A stretch of 64,000 nt of DNA from JALORV01 sp035498175 (GCA_035498175.1 DATKAJ010000072.1:75507-139506); one strand, 5' to 3'; counted from the first letter of the stretch, positions 18,005 through 26,721 are shown. Numbers and translations: made by a program. Notes: generated from the letters alone by a model not told the origin.

Positions 18005-18597
18005 GCGGGACGCGGAGCCTGCAGCAATGGGTGCGCGACACCTTCGCTCTGCGCCCGACCGACCCGGTCGACGCAATCAGCCGCGGCGTGACACGCGAGT
18101 ACCTGCTGCGCCCCGCGAACCCGCTATTCATCTGGTTTTCGCTGATCGTCGCGTTGCTGCTGAACATGATGCCGTGGGGCCGCAACCCCTTCGCGCCGGA
18201 CGCGCTGGCGCTGGTACTGATCTTCTGGAATGTTCACCAGCCGCGCCGCGTTGGCATGGGCGCGGCGTTCGTGTTCGGGTTGCTGATGGACGTGCACGAG
18301 GGGGCGCTCTTCGGCCAGCACGCGCTGGCGTACACGCTGCTGTCCTACGGTGCGATCACCCTGCACCGGCGCATCCAGTGGTTTCCCCTCGGGGCTCAGG
18401 CGATTCACATACTTCCGCTGTTGCTCGTAGCGCAGTTGGCGTCGCTGGCAATCCGCATGTGGGTCGGCGGCGAATGGCCCGGCTGGGTCTACTTTGCGCA
18501 GAGCTTCGTCGGCACGGCGCTCTGGCCGCTGGCCGCGTGGCTGCTGCTCGCGCCCCAGCGGCGGCCGGTGGATCGGGACGAAACCAGACCGCTGTAG
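18001..18597 (+). CDS. mreD: Rod-shape determining protein MreD
   Basis: Integral membrane partner of MreC in the elongasome. 198 residues with an unusually long cytoplasmic N-terminus (about 40 residues) before hydrophobic segments FIWFSLIVALLLNMMPW, DALALVLIFWNV, AAFVFGLLMDVHEGALFG and two more. The LMDVHEGALFGQHALAY stretch is the MreD signature. ATGA overlap with mreC implies translational coupling. MrdA and rodA follow after an interposed minus-strand gene. Confidence 0.92.
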   Translation: MSGTRSLQQWVRDTFALRPTDPVDAISRGVTREYLLRPANPLFIWFSLIVALLLNMMPWGRNPFAPDALALVLIFWNVHQPRRVGMGAAFVFGLLMDVHEGALFGQHALAYTLLSYGAITLHRRIQWFPLGAQAIHILPLLLVAQLASLAIRMWVGGEWPGWVYFAQSFVGTALWPLAAWLLLAPQRRPVDRDETRPL

Positions 18598-18630
18598 ACG
18601 GCTCTTCTCGTACTCGCGACGAGTGCACGT

Positions 18631-18650
18631 GCGACCGCTTCAGCGGTCGC
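18631..18650. terminator. Inverted repeat between convergent mreD and the YgbA-type gene
   Basis: GCGACCGCT (18631-18639) and AGCGGTCGC (18642-18650) form a perfect 9-bp stem with a 2-base centre, and the flanking GTGCAC / GTACAC could partly extend it. The minus-strand gene's stop codon lies in the centre. There is no T-run on either side, so it may act as a bidirectional but inefficient terminator or an mRNA-stabilising hairpin. Confidence 0.5.
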
Positions 18651-19026
18651 GTACACGAGGTGCGCTCGGCTTGGGCGGCGCCGGATAGCGCTTGTCGAGC
18701 ACGTGGCCGAGCGCCAGCAGGGGGTGGCGCAGGGTCATGCGAGGGCCGGCGTAGCGCATGATCGTCCGCACTTCTTCACGCTGGCGCGGGCCGTAGCAGT
18801 GGATCTGGCACTTCGCGCAGACCGGCTTGTCTTCGCCGAACGGGCAGACCGCGAGCCGCTTGGCGGCATATGCCATCAGCGCCTCGCACGATTCGCACAG
18901 CACTTCGCCGCCATGGCGGTCGCGGCAGAAGATTGCGGTCATGGCTTCCAGCGTGCGGAGCTCGCGCAGCAGGCGCGGCGTCGTCGGGCGGTCGCGGCCG
19001 CAGCGGACTTCGATTTCGGTCTCCAT
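18640..19026 (-). CDS. Nitrous-oxide-stimulated-promoter (YgbA) family protein
   Basis: A small cysteine-rich protein of the YgbA_NO family (family named for a promoter response, function unclear). 128 residues from ATG 19026; the frame extends upstream to a TTG at 19074, less likely. Cysteines occur as FCRDRHG, LCESCEAL, CPFGEDKPVCAKCQIHCYG, a pattern consistent with metal or Fe-S binding. It lies on the minus strand inside the mre-mrd cluster, between mreD and mrdA, an odd position since those genes are normally adjacent. Confidence 0.85.
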   Translation of the reverse strand: METEIEVRCGRDRPTTPRLLRELRTLEAMTAIFCRDRHGGEVLCESCEALMAYAAKRLAVCPFGEDKPVCAKCQIHCYGPRQREEVRTIMRYAGPRMTLRHPLLALGHVLDKRYPAPPKPSAPRVRDR

Positions 19027-19193
19027 GGCGCGGATTGTCAGGGAGCCTCCAGCGTGGCTGCTGAGCCGGATCAAAGAGCGTAGCGGCCTACCTCTCGCGG
19101 GTTAGGCGTGCGGGCTCTGTCCGCTCGGGCCCCGGACGACAACCGATGGTCGATTCCGGCGTCTTTTCCGGCATCGGCGACGGAGCGCGATCC

Positions 19194-19199
19194 TATAAT
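19194..19199 (+). promoter_or_regulatory. Candidate -10 element (TATAAT) upstream of mrdA
   Basis: A perfect TATAAT lies 109 bp before the mrdA start in the 281-bp spacer that follows the opposing YgbA-type gene. No good -35 is visible at 16-18 bp, so strength is doubtful. A separate promoter here makes sense, because the minus-strand gene separates mrdA-rodA-rlpA from mreBCD. The rest of the spacer shows nothing recognisable. Confidence 0.45.
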
Positions 19200-19307
19200 C
19201 TCGCGGTTTCCTGTCTGCGCACCCGCGCGTCCTCCGAGTGGTTTCTCCAGGCCTGATGCCGAACGCGCGATCCGGCGCATCGCCGGACATGCCCGCCTTC
19301 CCGTTCG

Positions 19308-21296
19308 ATGCCTAGTCGCTGGCTGCGCCGCCGTCGTCGCGGGAGCGACGAGCCCACGTTCGGCTCGCGTTCCGCCGCGATGCGCAACCCCGAGCGCGAG
19401 GTTCACTATTTCCGCCTGCGCGTTCTGGTGGCGATGGGCTTCGTCATCGTGTGCTTCGCCCTGCTGGGCGCGCGATTTGCCTGGTTGCAGGTCGTCAAGC
19501 ACGAGGGATACCTCGCCCAGGCGGAGCAGAACCGCATCGCGGTGCTGCCGGTGGCGCCGAACCGCGGCCTGATCAAGGACCGCAACGGCAAGATCATTGC
19601 CCGCAACTATTCGGCCTACACGCTGGAGATCACCCCAGCCAAGGTGGCGAATCTCGAGGAGACGATCGACCAGCTGGCGCAGGTCGTAGAGGTGCAGGCG
19701 CGCGACCGACGCCGCTTCCGCAAGCTGATGGAGGACACCAAGCGTTTCGATTCGATCCCGATCCGCACGCGGCTCAGCGACGAGGAGGTCGCCCGCTTCT
19801 CGGCGCAGCGCTTTCGCTTCCCGGGCGTTGAACTGCGCGCGCGCCTGTTCCGCGACTACCCGCTGGGCCAGACCGCTTCGCACATGCTTGGCTACATCGG
19901 CCGTATCTCCCAGCGCGATCTCGAGCGCATCGAGAAGATGGACGACCCGTCGGCCTATGTCGGCACCGAGCACATCGGCAAGCTCGGCATCGAGCAGAGC
20001 TACGAGGCGGAGCTGCACGGCACGACCGGGTACGAAGAAGTCGAAATCACCGCCGGCGGGCGCGCGGTCCGCACGCTGAAGCGCACGCCCTCGCTGCCCG
20101 GCAACAACCTGACGCTGTCGGTCGATATCGAGTTGCAGAAGGTCGTCGAGCAGGCCTTCGGCAAGCGCCGCGGTGCGCTCATCGCTATCGAGCCGAAGAC
20201 TGGCGATGTGCTTGCCTTCGTGTCGATGCCGACCTTCGATCCCAACCTGTTCGTCGACGGCATCGACCCGAAGAACTGGGATGACCTCAACAATGACCTC
20301 GACAAGCCGCTGCTGAATCGCGCGCTGCGCGGCACGTATCCGATCGGCTCGACTTACAAGCCGTTCCTGGCGCTGGCCGCGCTCGAAACCGGCAAGCGCA
20401 AGCCGGAGACCACGATCTACGACGGCGGTACCTTCGTGTTCGGCAACCGCGTTTTCCGTGATTCGAACAAGGTGCCACTCGGCACGGTCAACATGCATGC
20501 GTCGATCGTCAGGTCGAGCGACATCTATTACTACCAGGTGGCCAACGACCTCGGCGTCGACACGATCCACGACTTCATGAAGCCGTGGGGCTTCGGGCAG
20601 ATCACCGGGATCGACGTCGAGGGCGAGCAGACCGGCATCCTGCCGTCGTCGGAGTGGAAGGAACGCCGCTTCAGGCAGAAGTGGTTCCCGGGCGAGACGA
20701 TCTCGATCGGCATTGGCCAGGGCTACAACGCGTTCACCTTGCTTCAACTCGCGCATGCCACCGCCAACCTAGCCAACGACGGCGTCGTGATGAAGCCGCA
20801 CCTCGTCAAGGAGGTGGAGAACGTGCGCACCGGCGAGAAGCGCATGACGGTACCGAAGGAGAGCTACCGCATTCCCATCAAACCGGAACACCTGAAGTTC
20901 GTGCAGGACGCGATGGTCGACGTCAACATCAGCGGCACCGGGCGGCTTGCGTTTCAGGGGGCGCCGTACAAGGTCGGCGGAAAGACAGGAACCGCGCAGG
21001 TCGTCGGCATCCGGCAGGGCGAGAAATACGACGAGTCGCGCGTGGCCGAGCGCCACCGCGACCACTCGCTGTTCATCGCCTTCGCGCCGGCCGAAAATCC
21101 GCAGATTGCGATCGCAGTGCTGGTCGAAAACGGCGGTTTCGGCGCGCGCGCGGCAGCGCCGATCGCACGCGCAGCGATCGACTATCACCTGCTCGGCAAG
21201 AAGCCCGCGGGTCCGGCGCCGAGCGACGACGACGATGAAGACGCGCCGCACACGGTTGCGCTCGCGCGGGGTGCTGCGCAGCGGAGCGTGCCGTGA
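19308..21296 (+). CDS. mrdA: Penicillin-binding protein 2 (elongasome transpeptidase)
   Basis: Class B PBP that cross-links peptidoglycan during rod elongation, working with RodA and MreC. 662 residues from ATG 19308; ATG 19380 (MRNPEREVHYFRLR) is a credible alternative and matches the usual N-terminus of homologues. Membrane anchor about residues 38-60, pedestal domain, then transpeptidase motifs: Ser348-Thr-Tyr-Lys351 in YPIGSTYKPF, SSD in IVRSSDIYYY, and GGKTGTAQ. The C-terminus has an acidic DDDDED tail. Overlaps rodA by 4 bp. Confidence 0.95.
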   Translation: MPSRWLRRRRRGSDEPTFGSRSAAMRNPEREVHYFRLRVLVAMGFVIVCFALLGARFAWLQVVKHEGYLAQAEQNRIAVLPVAPNRGLIKDRNGKIIARNYSAYTLEITPAKVANLEETIDQLAQVVEVQARDRRRFRKLMEDTKRFDSIPIRTRLSDEEVARFSAQRFRFPGVELRARLFRDYPLGQTASHMLGYIGRISQRDLERIEKMDDPSAYVGTEHIGKLGIEQSYEAELHGTTGYEEVEITAGGRAVRTLKRTPSLPGNNLTLSVDIELQKVVEQAFGKRRGALIAIEPKTGDVLAFVSMPTFDPNLFVDGIDPKNWDDLNNDLDKPLLNRALRGTYPIGSTYKPFLALAALETGKRKPETTIYDGGTFVFGNRVFRDSNKVPLGTVNMHASIVRSSDIYYYQVANDLGVDTIHDFMKPWGFGQITGIDVEGEQTGILPSSEWKERRFRQKWFPGETISIGIGQGYNAFTLLQLAHATANLANDGVVMKPHLVKEVENVRTGEKRMTVPKESYRIPIKPEHLKFVQDAMVDVNISGTGRLAFQGAPYKVGGKTGTAQVVGIRQGEKYDESRVAERHRDHSLFIAFAPAENPQIAIAVLVENGGFGARAAAPIARAAIDYHLLGKKPAGPAPSDDDDEDAPHTVALARGAAQRSVP

Positions 21297-22411
21297 ACCA
21301 GGCCAGTACCGTCCGACGCATCGGCCTGTGGGTCCGTCCGTACGTGACGGTGTTCGATCCTTCGCTGATCGCCATCGTCGGCTGCCTGGCAGTCATCGGC
21401 ATGGTCACGCTGTACTCGGCCGGCAACGACTTCCCGTGGCGCATCAACGACCAGCTGCGCAATTTCGGCGTGGCGCTGGCCGTGATGTTCCTCGTGGCCA
21501 ACATCCCGCCGCAGGCGCTGATGCGGCTGGCAGTGCCGGTCTATCTCGCCGGTGTCGTGCTGCTGGTGGCGACGGCGGCGAATGGCGTGATCGTGAAAGG
21601 CGCGCAACGCTGGCTCGACATCGGAGTCGGCCGGATCCAGCCGGCGGAGATCATGAAGCTCGGCCTGCCGCTGATGCTTGCGTGGTACTTCCACAGGCGC
21701 GAAGGCAGTCTGCGGGCCTTCGACTTCGTTGTCGCGGGCGTCCTCATGCTGGTCCCGGTCGCGCTGATCGTGAAGCAGCCGGACCTCGGTACCGCGCTGC
21801 TCGTCCTCGCGGCCGGATCGTTCGTGATCTTCTTCGCTGGTCTGCCATGGAAGTGGCTCGCGATGATGATCGTCGCCGGCATCGCCACGTTGCCGCTCGC
21901 CTGGACGCTGATGCACGACTACCAGCGCGAGCGCATCCTGACGCTGATCGACCCGTCGACCGATCCGCTCGGCAAGGGATTTCACACGCTGCAGGCGATG
22001 ATCGCGATCGGCTCGGGCGGGGTGCTCGGCAAGGGCTGGATGCAGGGCACCCAGACGCATCTCGAGTTCATCCCGGAGCGCACCAGCGATTTCATCTTTG
22101 CCGTGTACTCGGAGGAATTCGGCCTGGTCGGCAACGCCGTGCTGGCGCTGCTGTTCATCGCGCTGGTGTGGCGTGCCCTGGCGATTGCGCTCAACGCGCC
22201 GACGCTGTTTGCGCGGCTGCTCGCCGCTGCGATCGCGCTGATCATCTTCACCTATGCGTTCGTCAACATGGGCATGGTGAGCGGCATCCTCCCGGTCGTG
22301 GGGGTGCCGCTGCCGTTCATCAGCTACGGCGGCACCGCGCTGGTGACGCTAGGCATGGCGTGCGGCATCCTGATGTCGATCGCTGCCAACCGCAAGCTGG
22401 TGCAGAGCTGA
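21293..22411 (+). CDS. rodA: SEDS peptidoglycan glycosyltransferase RodA
   Basis: Polymerises lipid II into glycan strands with PBP2. 372 residues, starting at GTG 21293 inside the mrdA stop (GTGA). Ten or so membrane segments; SEDS hallmarks include RWLDIGVGRIQPAEIMKL, KQPDLGTALLVLAAG (with the catalytically important acidic residue), GSGGVLGKGWMQGTQTHL and the C-terminal PVVGVPLPFISYGGTAL. Stop and rlpA start overlap as TGATG. Confidence 0.95.
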   Translation: MNQASTVRRIGLWVRPYVTVFDPSLIAIVGCLAVIGMVTLYSAGNDFPWRINDQLRNFGVALAVMFLVANIPPQALMRLAVPVYLAGVVLLVATAANGVIVKGAQRWLDIGVGRIQPAEIMKLGLPLMLAWYFHRREGSLRAFDFVVAGVLMLVPVALIVKQPDLGTALLVLAAGSFVIFFAGLPWKWLAMMIVAGIATLPLAWTLMHDYQRERILTLIDPSTDPLGKGFHTLQAMIAIGSGGVLGKGWMQGTQTHLEFIPERTSDFIFAVYSEEFGLVGNAVLALLFIALVWRALAIALNAPTLFARLLAAAIALIIFTYAFVNMGMVSGILPVVGVPLPFISYGGTALVTLGMACGILMSIAANRKLVQS

Positions 22412-23454
22412 TGCCACGGGGCGCACGACGCTGGTCGGTCGTCGCGCTGCTCTGCCTGATGACGGCGTGCGGCACCACGCCCAAGAAGTCCGTCTACTAT
22501 CAGGACGACGGTCCGCCGGATCGCGTGCCTGCGGACCTCGGCGGTGTCGCGGACGCAGTGCCGAAGGTGGAGCCGGCCCACAAGGCCGCCAGCCGGCCCT
22601 ACACCGCGCTCGGGCGCACCTACACCCCCCTGACCGGCGATCCGGCGTTCAAGCAGCGCGGGCTGGCGTCCTGGTACGGCAAGCAGTTCCACGGCAGCCG
22701 CACCGCCAATGGCGAGACCTACGACATGTTCGCGATGACCGCCGCGCATCCGACGTTGCCGATCCCGAGCTATGTGCGCGTGACCAGCGTGCGCAACGGT
22801 CGCAGTGTGATTGTCCGGGTCAACGATCGTGGCCCGTTCAAGGCCGATCGGGTGATCGATCTTTCGTATGCGGCCGCGAGCAGGCTCGGCATCGCCGCGG
22901 CCGGCACCGGAGAGGTCGAGATCGAGCGCATCACGATGGCGCAGATCGCGAGCGGCGACTGGCGACGCGGAGATGGCGCGCGCGGCGAGACGGCAACGGC
23001 GGCCGCGCCTCCGCCCGTGGCCTCCGCTGTCGTCGCAACGTCCGCGACCTCGACGAACGCGGCGGCCACGGTCGGCTCGGCGGTGCCCTCGACGATGATC
23101 GTGCCGGTTATTGCCGAGGCCGGTGCGGTCGCGGCAGCCATTCCGTCCGTACCGGCGCCGAATGCGCCTGCCTCGGCTGTGAGCCCGTCGCCTGCGGGCG
23201 TGCGCGGCTGGAGCGTGCAGCTCGGTGCCTTCGCACAGGAAGCCAACGCCGAAGCGCTTGCCGGACGGGTTTCAGCCCTGCTTGCGTTCTCCGATGTTCC
23301 TGGCGATGACGTCGCGTCGCGTCTCACCCGCATCGAGAAGGAGGGCTCGATATATCGCGTGCTTGTCGGCAATGGCGACCGGGCCGGGGCGCAGTCGCTT
23401 GCGCGCGAACTCGAGCGGCTGCTCGACCGTCCGACGGCGGTGGTGCAGCGCTAG
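22411..23454 (+). CDS. rlpA: RlpA lipoprotein, septal lytic transglycosylase type
   Basis: 347 residues. A lipoprotein signal peptide ends LMTAC with Cys20 as lipidation site, and the second residue after it (Thr) gives no inner-membrane retention signal. The double-psi beta-barrel RlpA domain lies at about 85-175: LASWYGKQFHGSRTANGE and VIVRVNDRGPFKADRVIDLS, with family-like Asp residues. A long Ala/Pro/Ser-rich linker follows. A C-terminal SPOR domain begins GWSVQLGAFAQEANA (about 267) and would bind denuded glycan strands. Only the part from 22411 of a much longer open frame is coding. Shares the CTAG stop overlap with rsmI. Confidence 0.92.
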   Translation: MPRGARRWSVVALLCLMTACGTTPKKSVYYQDDGPPDRVPADLGGVADAVPKVEPAHKAASRPYTALGRTYTPLTGDPAFKQRGLASWYGKQFHGSRTANGETYDMFAMTAAHPTLPIPSYVRVTSVRNGRSVIVRVNDRGPFKADRVIDLSYAAASRLGIAAAGTGEVEIERITMAQIASGDWRRGDGARGETATAAAPPPVASAVVATSATSTNAAATVGSAVPSTMIVPVIAEAGAVAAAIPSVPAPNAPASAVSPSPAGVRGWSVQLGAFAQEANAEALAGRVSALLAFSDVPGDDVASRLTRIEKEGSIYRVLVGNGDRAGAQSLARELERLLDRPTAVVQR

Positions 23455-24353
23455 CGCTTGTTCCTCAGACCGAGCGCGAGTTCATAGATGGCCGCGCGCG
23501 GCACGCCGGTCATGCGGCTCACAATCGCGGCGGCGCGCCCCGGCGTGAGTTCGTCCAGGAGCGCGTCGAGCCAGCGGCGTCCCGAATCGTCCAGCACCGG
23601 CTCGGTCTCCGCTTCGGCCGCATCGACGATCACGACATATTCGCCGCGGGCCTCGGCCTGCATGCGCTCCAGCTCGGAGGCCTTCAGCGCCCGGATCGAC
23701 TCGAACTTCTTGGTGAGTTCGCGCGCAATCACGACGCGCCGCTCCGGAGCGAGCACCGAGGCCAGTTCCTCCAGCAGCGTGGCGATGCGGTGCGGCGCCT
23801 CGAACAGCACCGTCGCACCGGCGCCAGCGGCGATCGACCGCAGCGCGCGTGAGCGCTCGCGGGCCGCATGTGGCAGGAATCCAACGAAGCGGAAGCCAGG
23901 CGCCACCAGCCCGGCAGCCGAGACCGCTGCGACGACGCTGCTGGCGCCCGGCAGCGGCACGACCCGATATCCGGCGTCGAGTGCTGCGCGCACGATCAGG
24001 GCGCCCGGATCCGAGACGCCCGGCGTGCCGGCGTCCGTCACGAGCGCGACGCGCTCGCCGGCCGCGAGCCGCGCAAGGATGCCTTCGGCGGCCGCGCGTT
24101 CGTTATGTCGGTGCGCCGCGATCAGCGGTGTCGCCACGCCGAAGCGGGCGAGCAGCGGCGCGGTGACGCGCGTGTCTTCGGCCGCGATCGCATCGACACG
24201 CGACAGGACCCAGCAGGCGCGCAGCGTGATATCCGCGGCGTTACCCAACGGCAGGGCGACTACATACAATGCAGCGACCGGCAGATCCTGCTCGGCCAGT
24301 CCCGCTCGCTGGACCAGGTCGTCTTGAATATGGGGGACAGCGCGGGGACCCAT
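23451..24353 (-). CDS. rsmI: 16S rRNA 2'-O-ribose C1402 methyltransferase RsmI
   Basis: SAM-dependent tetrapyrrole-methylase-fold enzyme that methylates the ribose of C1402 in the 30S decoding centre. 300 residues. Motifs: ALYVVALPLGNAADITLRA, AEDTRVTAPLLARFG, ALVTDAGTPGVSDPGA, VVPLPGASSV. The start is ATG 24353, preceded by GAAGGA; the longer open frame upstream is antisense to lpoA. Its ATG overlaps the ATG of the divergent gene by two bases, so its promoter must lie inside lpoA. Confidence 0.93.
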   Translation of the reverse strand: MGPRAVPHIQDDLVQRAGLAEQDLPVAALYVVALPLGNAADITLRACWVLSRVDAIAAEDTRVTAPLLARFGVATPLIAAHRHNERAAAEGILARLAAGERVALVTDAGTPGVSDPGALIVRAALDAGYRVVPLPGASSVVAAVSAAGLVAPGFRFVGFLPHAARERSRALRSIAAGAGATVLFEAPHRIATLLEELASVLAPERRVVIARELTKKFESIRALKASELERMQAEARGEYVVIVDAAEAETEPVLDDSGRRWLDALLDELTPGRAAAIVSRMTGVPRAAIYELALGLRNKR

Positions 24354-25479
24354 GGATCCTTCGAAGCTCGTTGCGGGTATTGCACGCGGCCTGCTGCTCG
24401 CCGCAGCTAGTGTCGCATGTGCGGTTCGGGCGCAGGGCGTGGGGGTTCCGGCTGCCCCGCCTGCCGCGCCCGAAGCGCGCCATGTGATCCTGCTGCTGCC
24501 GGCGCAGTCGACGGCGTTTGCCAAGCCCGCGGAGGCGGTGCGGCAGGGATTCCTCGCCGCGCAGCGCATCGGCGGCGACGAAGTGGCGGTGGAGGTGGTC
24601 GAGACCGACGGTGGTGCGCATCCGCTGGCCGCGGCACTGGCGGGAGCGAAGGAGCGCGGCGCGGCTGTCATCGTCGGGCCGCTGCCACGCACTGAGGTAA
24701 CGGAAGTCGTCGAAGGCGGCAGTACCCCGGTTCCGCTGGTGGCGCTGAACTTCCCCGACAACGACTCCGCCGCACCGGTGTCGATGATCGCCGTGGCGCT
24801 ATCGCTCGAAGCCGAGGCGCAGCGGATGGCGAAGATAGCGCTGGCCGAGTTCGTCGGCGTGCGCGGCGCGGACACGCGCCCGCGCATCGCAATCATCGCG
24901 CGTCCAGGCGCGCTGGAACGCCGCATCGCGCTGGCGTTCCAGTCGGCGTTGCGTGCCGAAGGTGAGGTGCCGCACCTGGTGGAGTGGACGCCGGAGTCCG
25001 CCGCGGCGGTCGGTCGGCAGCTTGCCGGCATGCCGCTCGAGGCCGTGTTCCTCGCGCTGAACGCGCGCGATGCGGCGCAGATGCGCGCGCTGATCCCGCG
25101 GGGCGCCCAGGTCTTCGGTACGTCGCTGCTCAATGCCGGAGACCCGCGCACATCGCCGGATGCGGCCACGCTAGCGCACGACCTCGATGGTGTGCGCTTT
25201 GTCGACATGCCGTGGCTGCTCGAGCCCGATCACAGCGGCGTGATGGTCTATCCGCGTCCCGCCGAAGCTCTCGAGGTGGAACTCGCGCGCCTGTATGCTT
25301 TTGGCATCGACGCCTACCGCATCGCGGTCGTCTGGATGAAAGGCGAGCGGCGCTTCGAACTCGATGGCGTGACGGGTCGACTGCACATCGATCGAGCGCA
25401 GTCGCTGCGCGTCGAGCGCATCCCGCTGGTCGCGACCTACCGCGACGGCGAACTCAGAAAAGTGGACATCGCACGCTGA
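24352..25479 (+). CDS. lpoA: Penicillin-binding protein activator (LpoA C-terminal domain type)
   Basis: Periplasmic-binding-fold protein expected to stimulate a class A PBP from the outer membrane side. 375 residues: signal region GIARGLLLAAASVACAVRAQG, then the periplasmic-binding core HVILLLPAQSTAFAKPAEAVRQ. It lacks the N-terminal TPR half of E. coli LpoA. The cysteine context (ASVAC) is a poor lipobox, so lipidation is uncertain. Start ATG 24352 overlaps the divergent rsmI ATG. Stop and the next start overlap as TGATG. The order lpoA-yraN-dolP is as in enterics, but without diaA. Confidence 0.82.
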   Translation: MDPSKLVAGIARGLLLAAASVACAVRAQGVGVPAAPPAAPEARHVILLLPAQSTAFAKPAEAVRQGFLAAQRIGGDEVAVEVVETDGGAHPLAAALAGAKERGAAVIVGPLPRTEVTEVVEGGSTPVPLVALNFPDNDSAAPVSMIAVALSLEAEAQRMAKIALAEFVGVRGADTRPRIAIIARPGALERRIALAFQSALRAEGEVPHLVEWTPESAAAVGRQLAGMPLEAVFLALNARDAAQMRALIPRGAQVFGTSLLNAGDPRTSPDAATLAHDLDGVRFVDMPWLLEPDHSGVMVYPRPAEALEVELARLYAFGIDAYRIAVVWMKGERRFELDGVTGRLHIDRAQSLRVERIPLVATYRDGELRKVDIAR

Positions 25480-25877
25480 TGGCGACACGCGAAGGGCGTA
25501 CTCGCCGCGCTACGCCCGGGGTGCGCACGCCGAAGCAGCGCGCCGGCGACGCCGCCGAGCAGGCAGCGGCTGAACATCTTCAGGCGCGTGGTCTGGTTCC
25601 GGTAGCACGCAACGCGCGATATCCCGAAGGCGAACTCGACCTCATCATGCGCGAACGCGACGCGCTGGTGTTTGTCGAAGTCCGTATGCGGTCGGGGAGC
25701 GCGTTCGGCGGCGCGGCGGCCAGCATCGATCGCTTCAAGCAGAAGCGGCTGCTGCGCGCCGCGCAGCACTGGCTGCTGCAGCACTACGGCGAGCGGTGGC
25801 CGGCCTGCCGCTTCGACGTGGTGACGGTGCAGGGCGATGGCACAATCGAGTGGATCCGCGACGCATTCGCGACATAG
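25479..25877 (+). CDS. yraN: YraN-family (UPF0102) putative endonuclease
   Basis: 132 residues of the restriction-endonuclease-like UPF0102 fold; function unproven. Candidate active-site residues follow the family layout: Glu in RYPEGELDLIMRE, then VFVEVRMRSGSAFGGA (Glu-x-Arg, where many homologues have E-V-K), and Gln/Lys in RFKQKRLLRAA. Conserved C-terminal CRFDVVTVQ. The 15-residue N-terminal extension is basic. Starts within the lpoA stop. Confidence 0.88.
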   Translation: MATREGRTRRATPGVRTPKQRAGDAAEQAAAEHLQARGLVPVARNARYPEGELDLIMRERDALVFVEVRMRSGSAFGGAAASIDRFKQKRLLRAAQHWLLQHYGERWPACRFDVVTVQGDGTIEWIRDAFAT

Positions 25878-25891
25878 GAGAGAAGAGCAAC

Positions 25892-26593
25892 ATGAAGCAG
25901 AGGATCGCGCTGATCGCATGCGCAGCACTCATCGGTGTCCAGGCGCTCGGTTGTGCGCCGCTGATTGTCGGGGTGGTCGTGGCCGGCACGGCGCTGGTCG
26001 CGACGGACCGCCGCACCACCGGCACGCAGGTCGACGACCAGACGATCCAGTTAAGGGTCGCCAACGAGTTGAGTACGGCGTTCGGCAAGCAGCCGGTGCA
26101 CATCAACGTCAACAGCTTCGACCGCAAGGTGCTGCTGACCGGGGAAGTCCCCGACGAAGCGGTCAAGACGCGCGTTGGCGAGATCGCCGCGGCGTCGCAG
26201 AACGTGCGGGCGGTCGTCAACGAACTGGTGATCGCCCCGCCGAGCTCGATCGGCGACCGCACCGCGGACACGACGCTCGCGACAAAGGTGCGCGCCGCCT
26301 TCGTCAACACCAAGGAGATCTCGTTCAACTCGATCGAGATCGTCGCTGAGCGCGGAGTCATCTACCTGCTCGGCCTCGTCACCGAGCAGGAGGGCCAGAT
26401 CGCGGCGATCGTCGCCAGCAAGGTATCGGGCGTGAAGCAGGTGGTCAAGGTCTTCGACTACGCGTCGAAGGAGGAAATCGAGCGCCGGCGCGCCCTGTCT
26501 GCCTCCGGTGCGACGCCGACGCAGCCGGCCGGCGCGCTGCCGGCGCCGGCTGCCGAGCCTGCGCCCGCGCCCGGCGCGACGCCGACCAAGTAG
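25892..26593 (+). CDS. dolP: Dual BON-domain lipoprotein (DolP/YraP type)
   Basis: Outer-membrane lipoprotein that in E. coli binds anionic phospholipid and supports envelope integrity. 233 residues from ATG 25892, with AGGAGAG upstream. Lipobox ALGC with Cys21. Two BON domains: about 48-115 (LRVANELSTAFGKQPVHINV, VLLTGEVPDEAVKTRV) and 125-195 (LATKVRAAFVNTKEISFNSI, GVIYLLGLVTEQE). A Pro/Ala-rich tail beyond residue 200 is longer than in E. coli. Third gene of the lpoA-yraN-dolP unit. Confidence 0.87.
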   Translation: MKQRIALIACAALIGVQALGCAPLIVGVVVAGTALVATDRRTTGTQVDDQTIQLRVANELSTAFGKQPVHINVNSFDRKVLLTGEVPDEAVKTRVGEIAAASQNVRAVVNELVIAPPSSIGDRTADTTLATKVRAAFVNTKEISFNSIEIVAERGVIYLLGLVTEQEGQIAAIVASKVSGVKQVVKVFDYASKEEIERRRALSASGATPTQPAGALPAPAAEPAPAPGATPTK

Positions 26594-26599
26594 GCCGGC

Positions 26600-26631
26600 C
26601 GACGCGGTGGCCCGCTGCGGGCGCCGCGTCG
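26600..26631 (+). terminator. Long GC-rich hairpin downstream of dolP
   Basis: CGACGCGG (26600-26607) pairs with CCGCGTCG (26624-26631), and the inner GCCCG/CGGGC stem (26610-26614 with 26618-26622) closes a 3-nt loop. It is very stable but lacks a T-run, so it could be a Rho-assisted terminator or a 3'-end stabiliser. Confidence 0.55.
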
Positions 26632-26693
26632 TCTGAGCCCCGCCCGTCATCTACAACCGGCGGCTCCGCGGTGATCAACGGCCGTTTCATCCA

Positions 26694-26721
26694 TTGCGCC
26701 TGTGGCGCCTTGTCTTATAGT
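26694..26721 (+). promoter_or_regulatory. Possible lemA promoter
   Basis: TTGCGC (26694-26699) and TATAGT (26716-26721) are spaced by 16 bp in the 181-bp region between dolP and lemA. Both match consensus only in part. A strong ribosome site, GAGGAGGTG, precedes the lemA ATG. Confidence 0.4.

Noticed and set aside
20947..22410. Upstream part of an 835-residue plus-strand frame overlapping mrdA and rodA
   Set aside because: Only the part from 22411 (rlpA) is protein-like and has a lipobox start; the rest is Arg-rich out-of-frame reading of mrdA and rodA.
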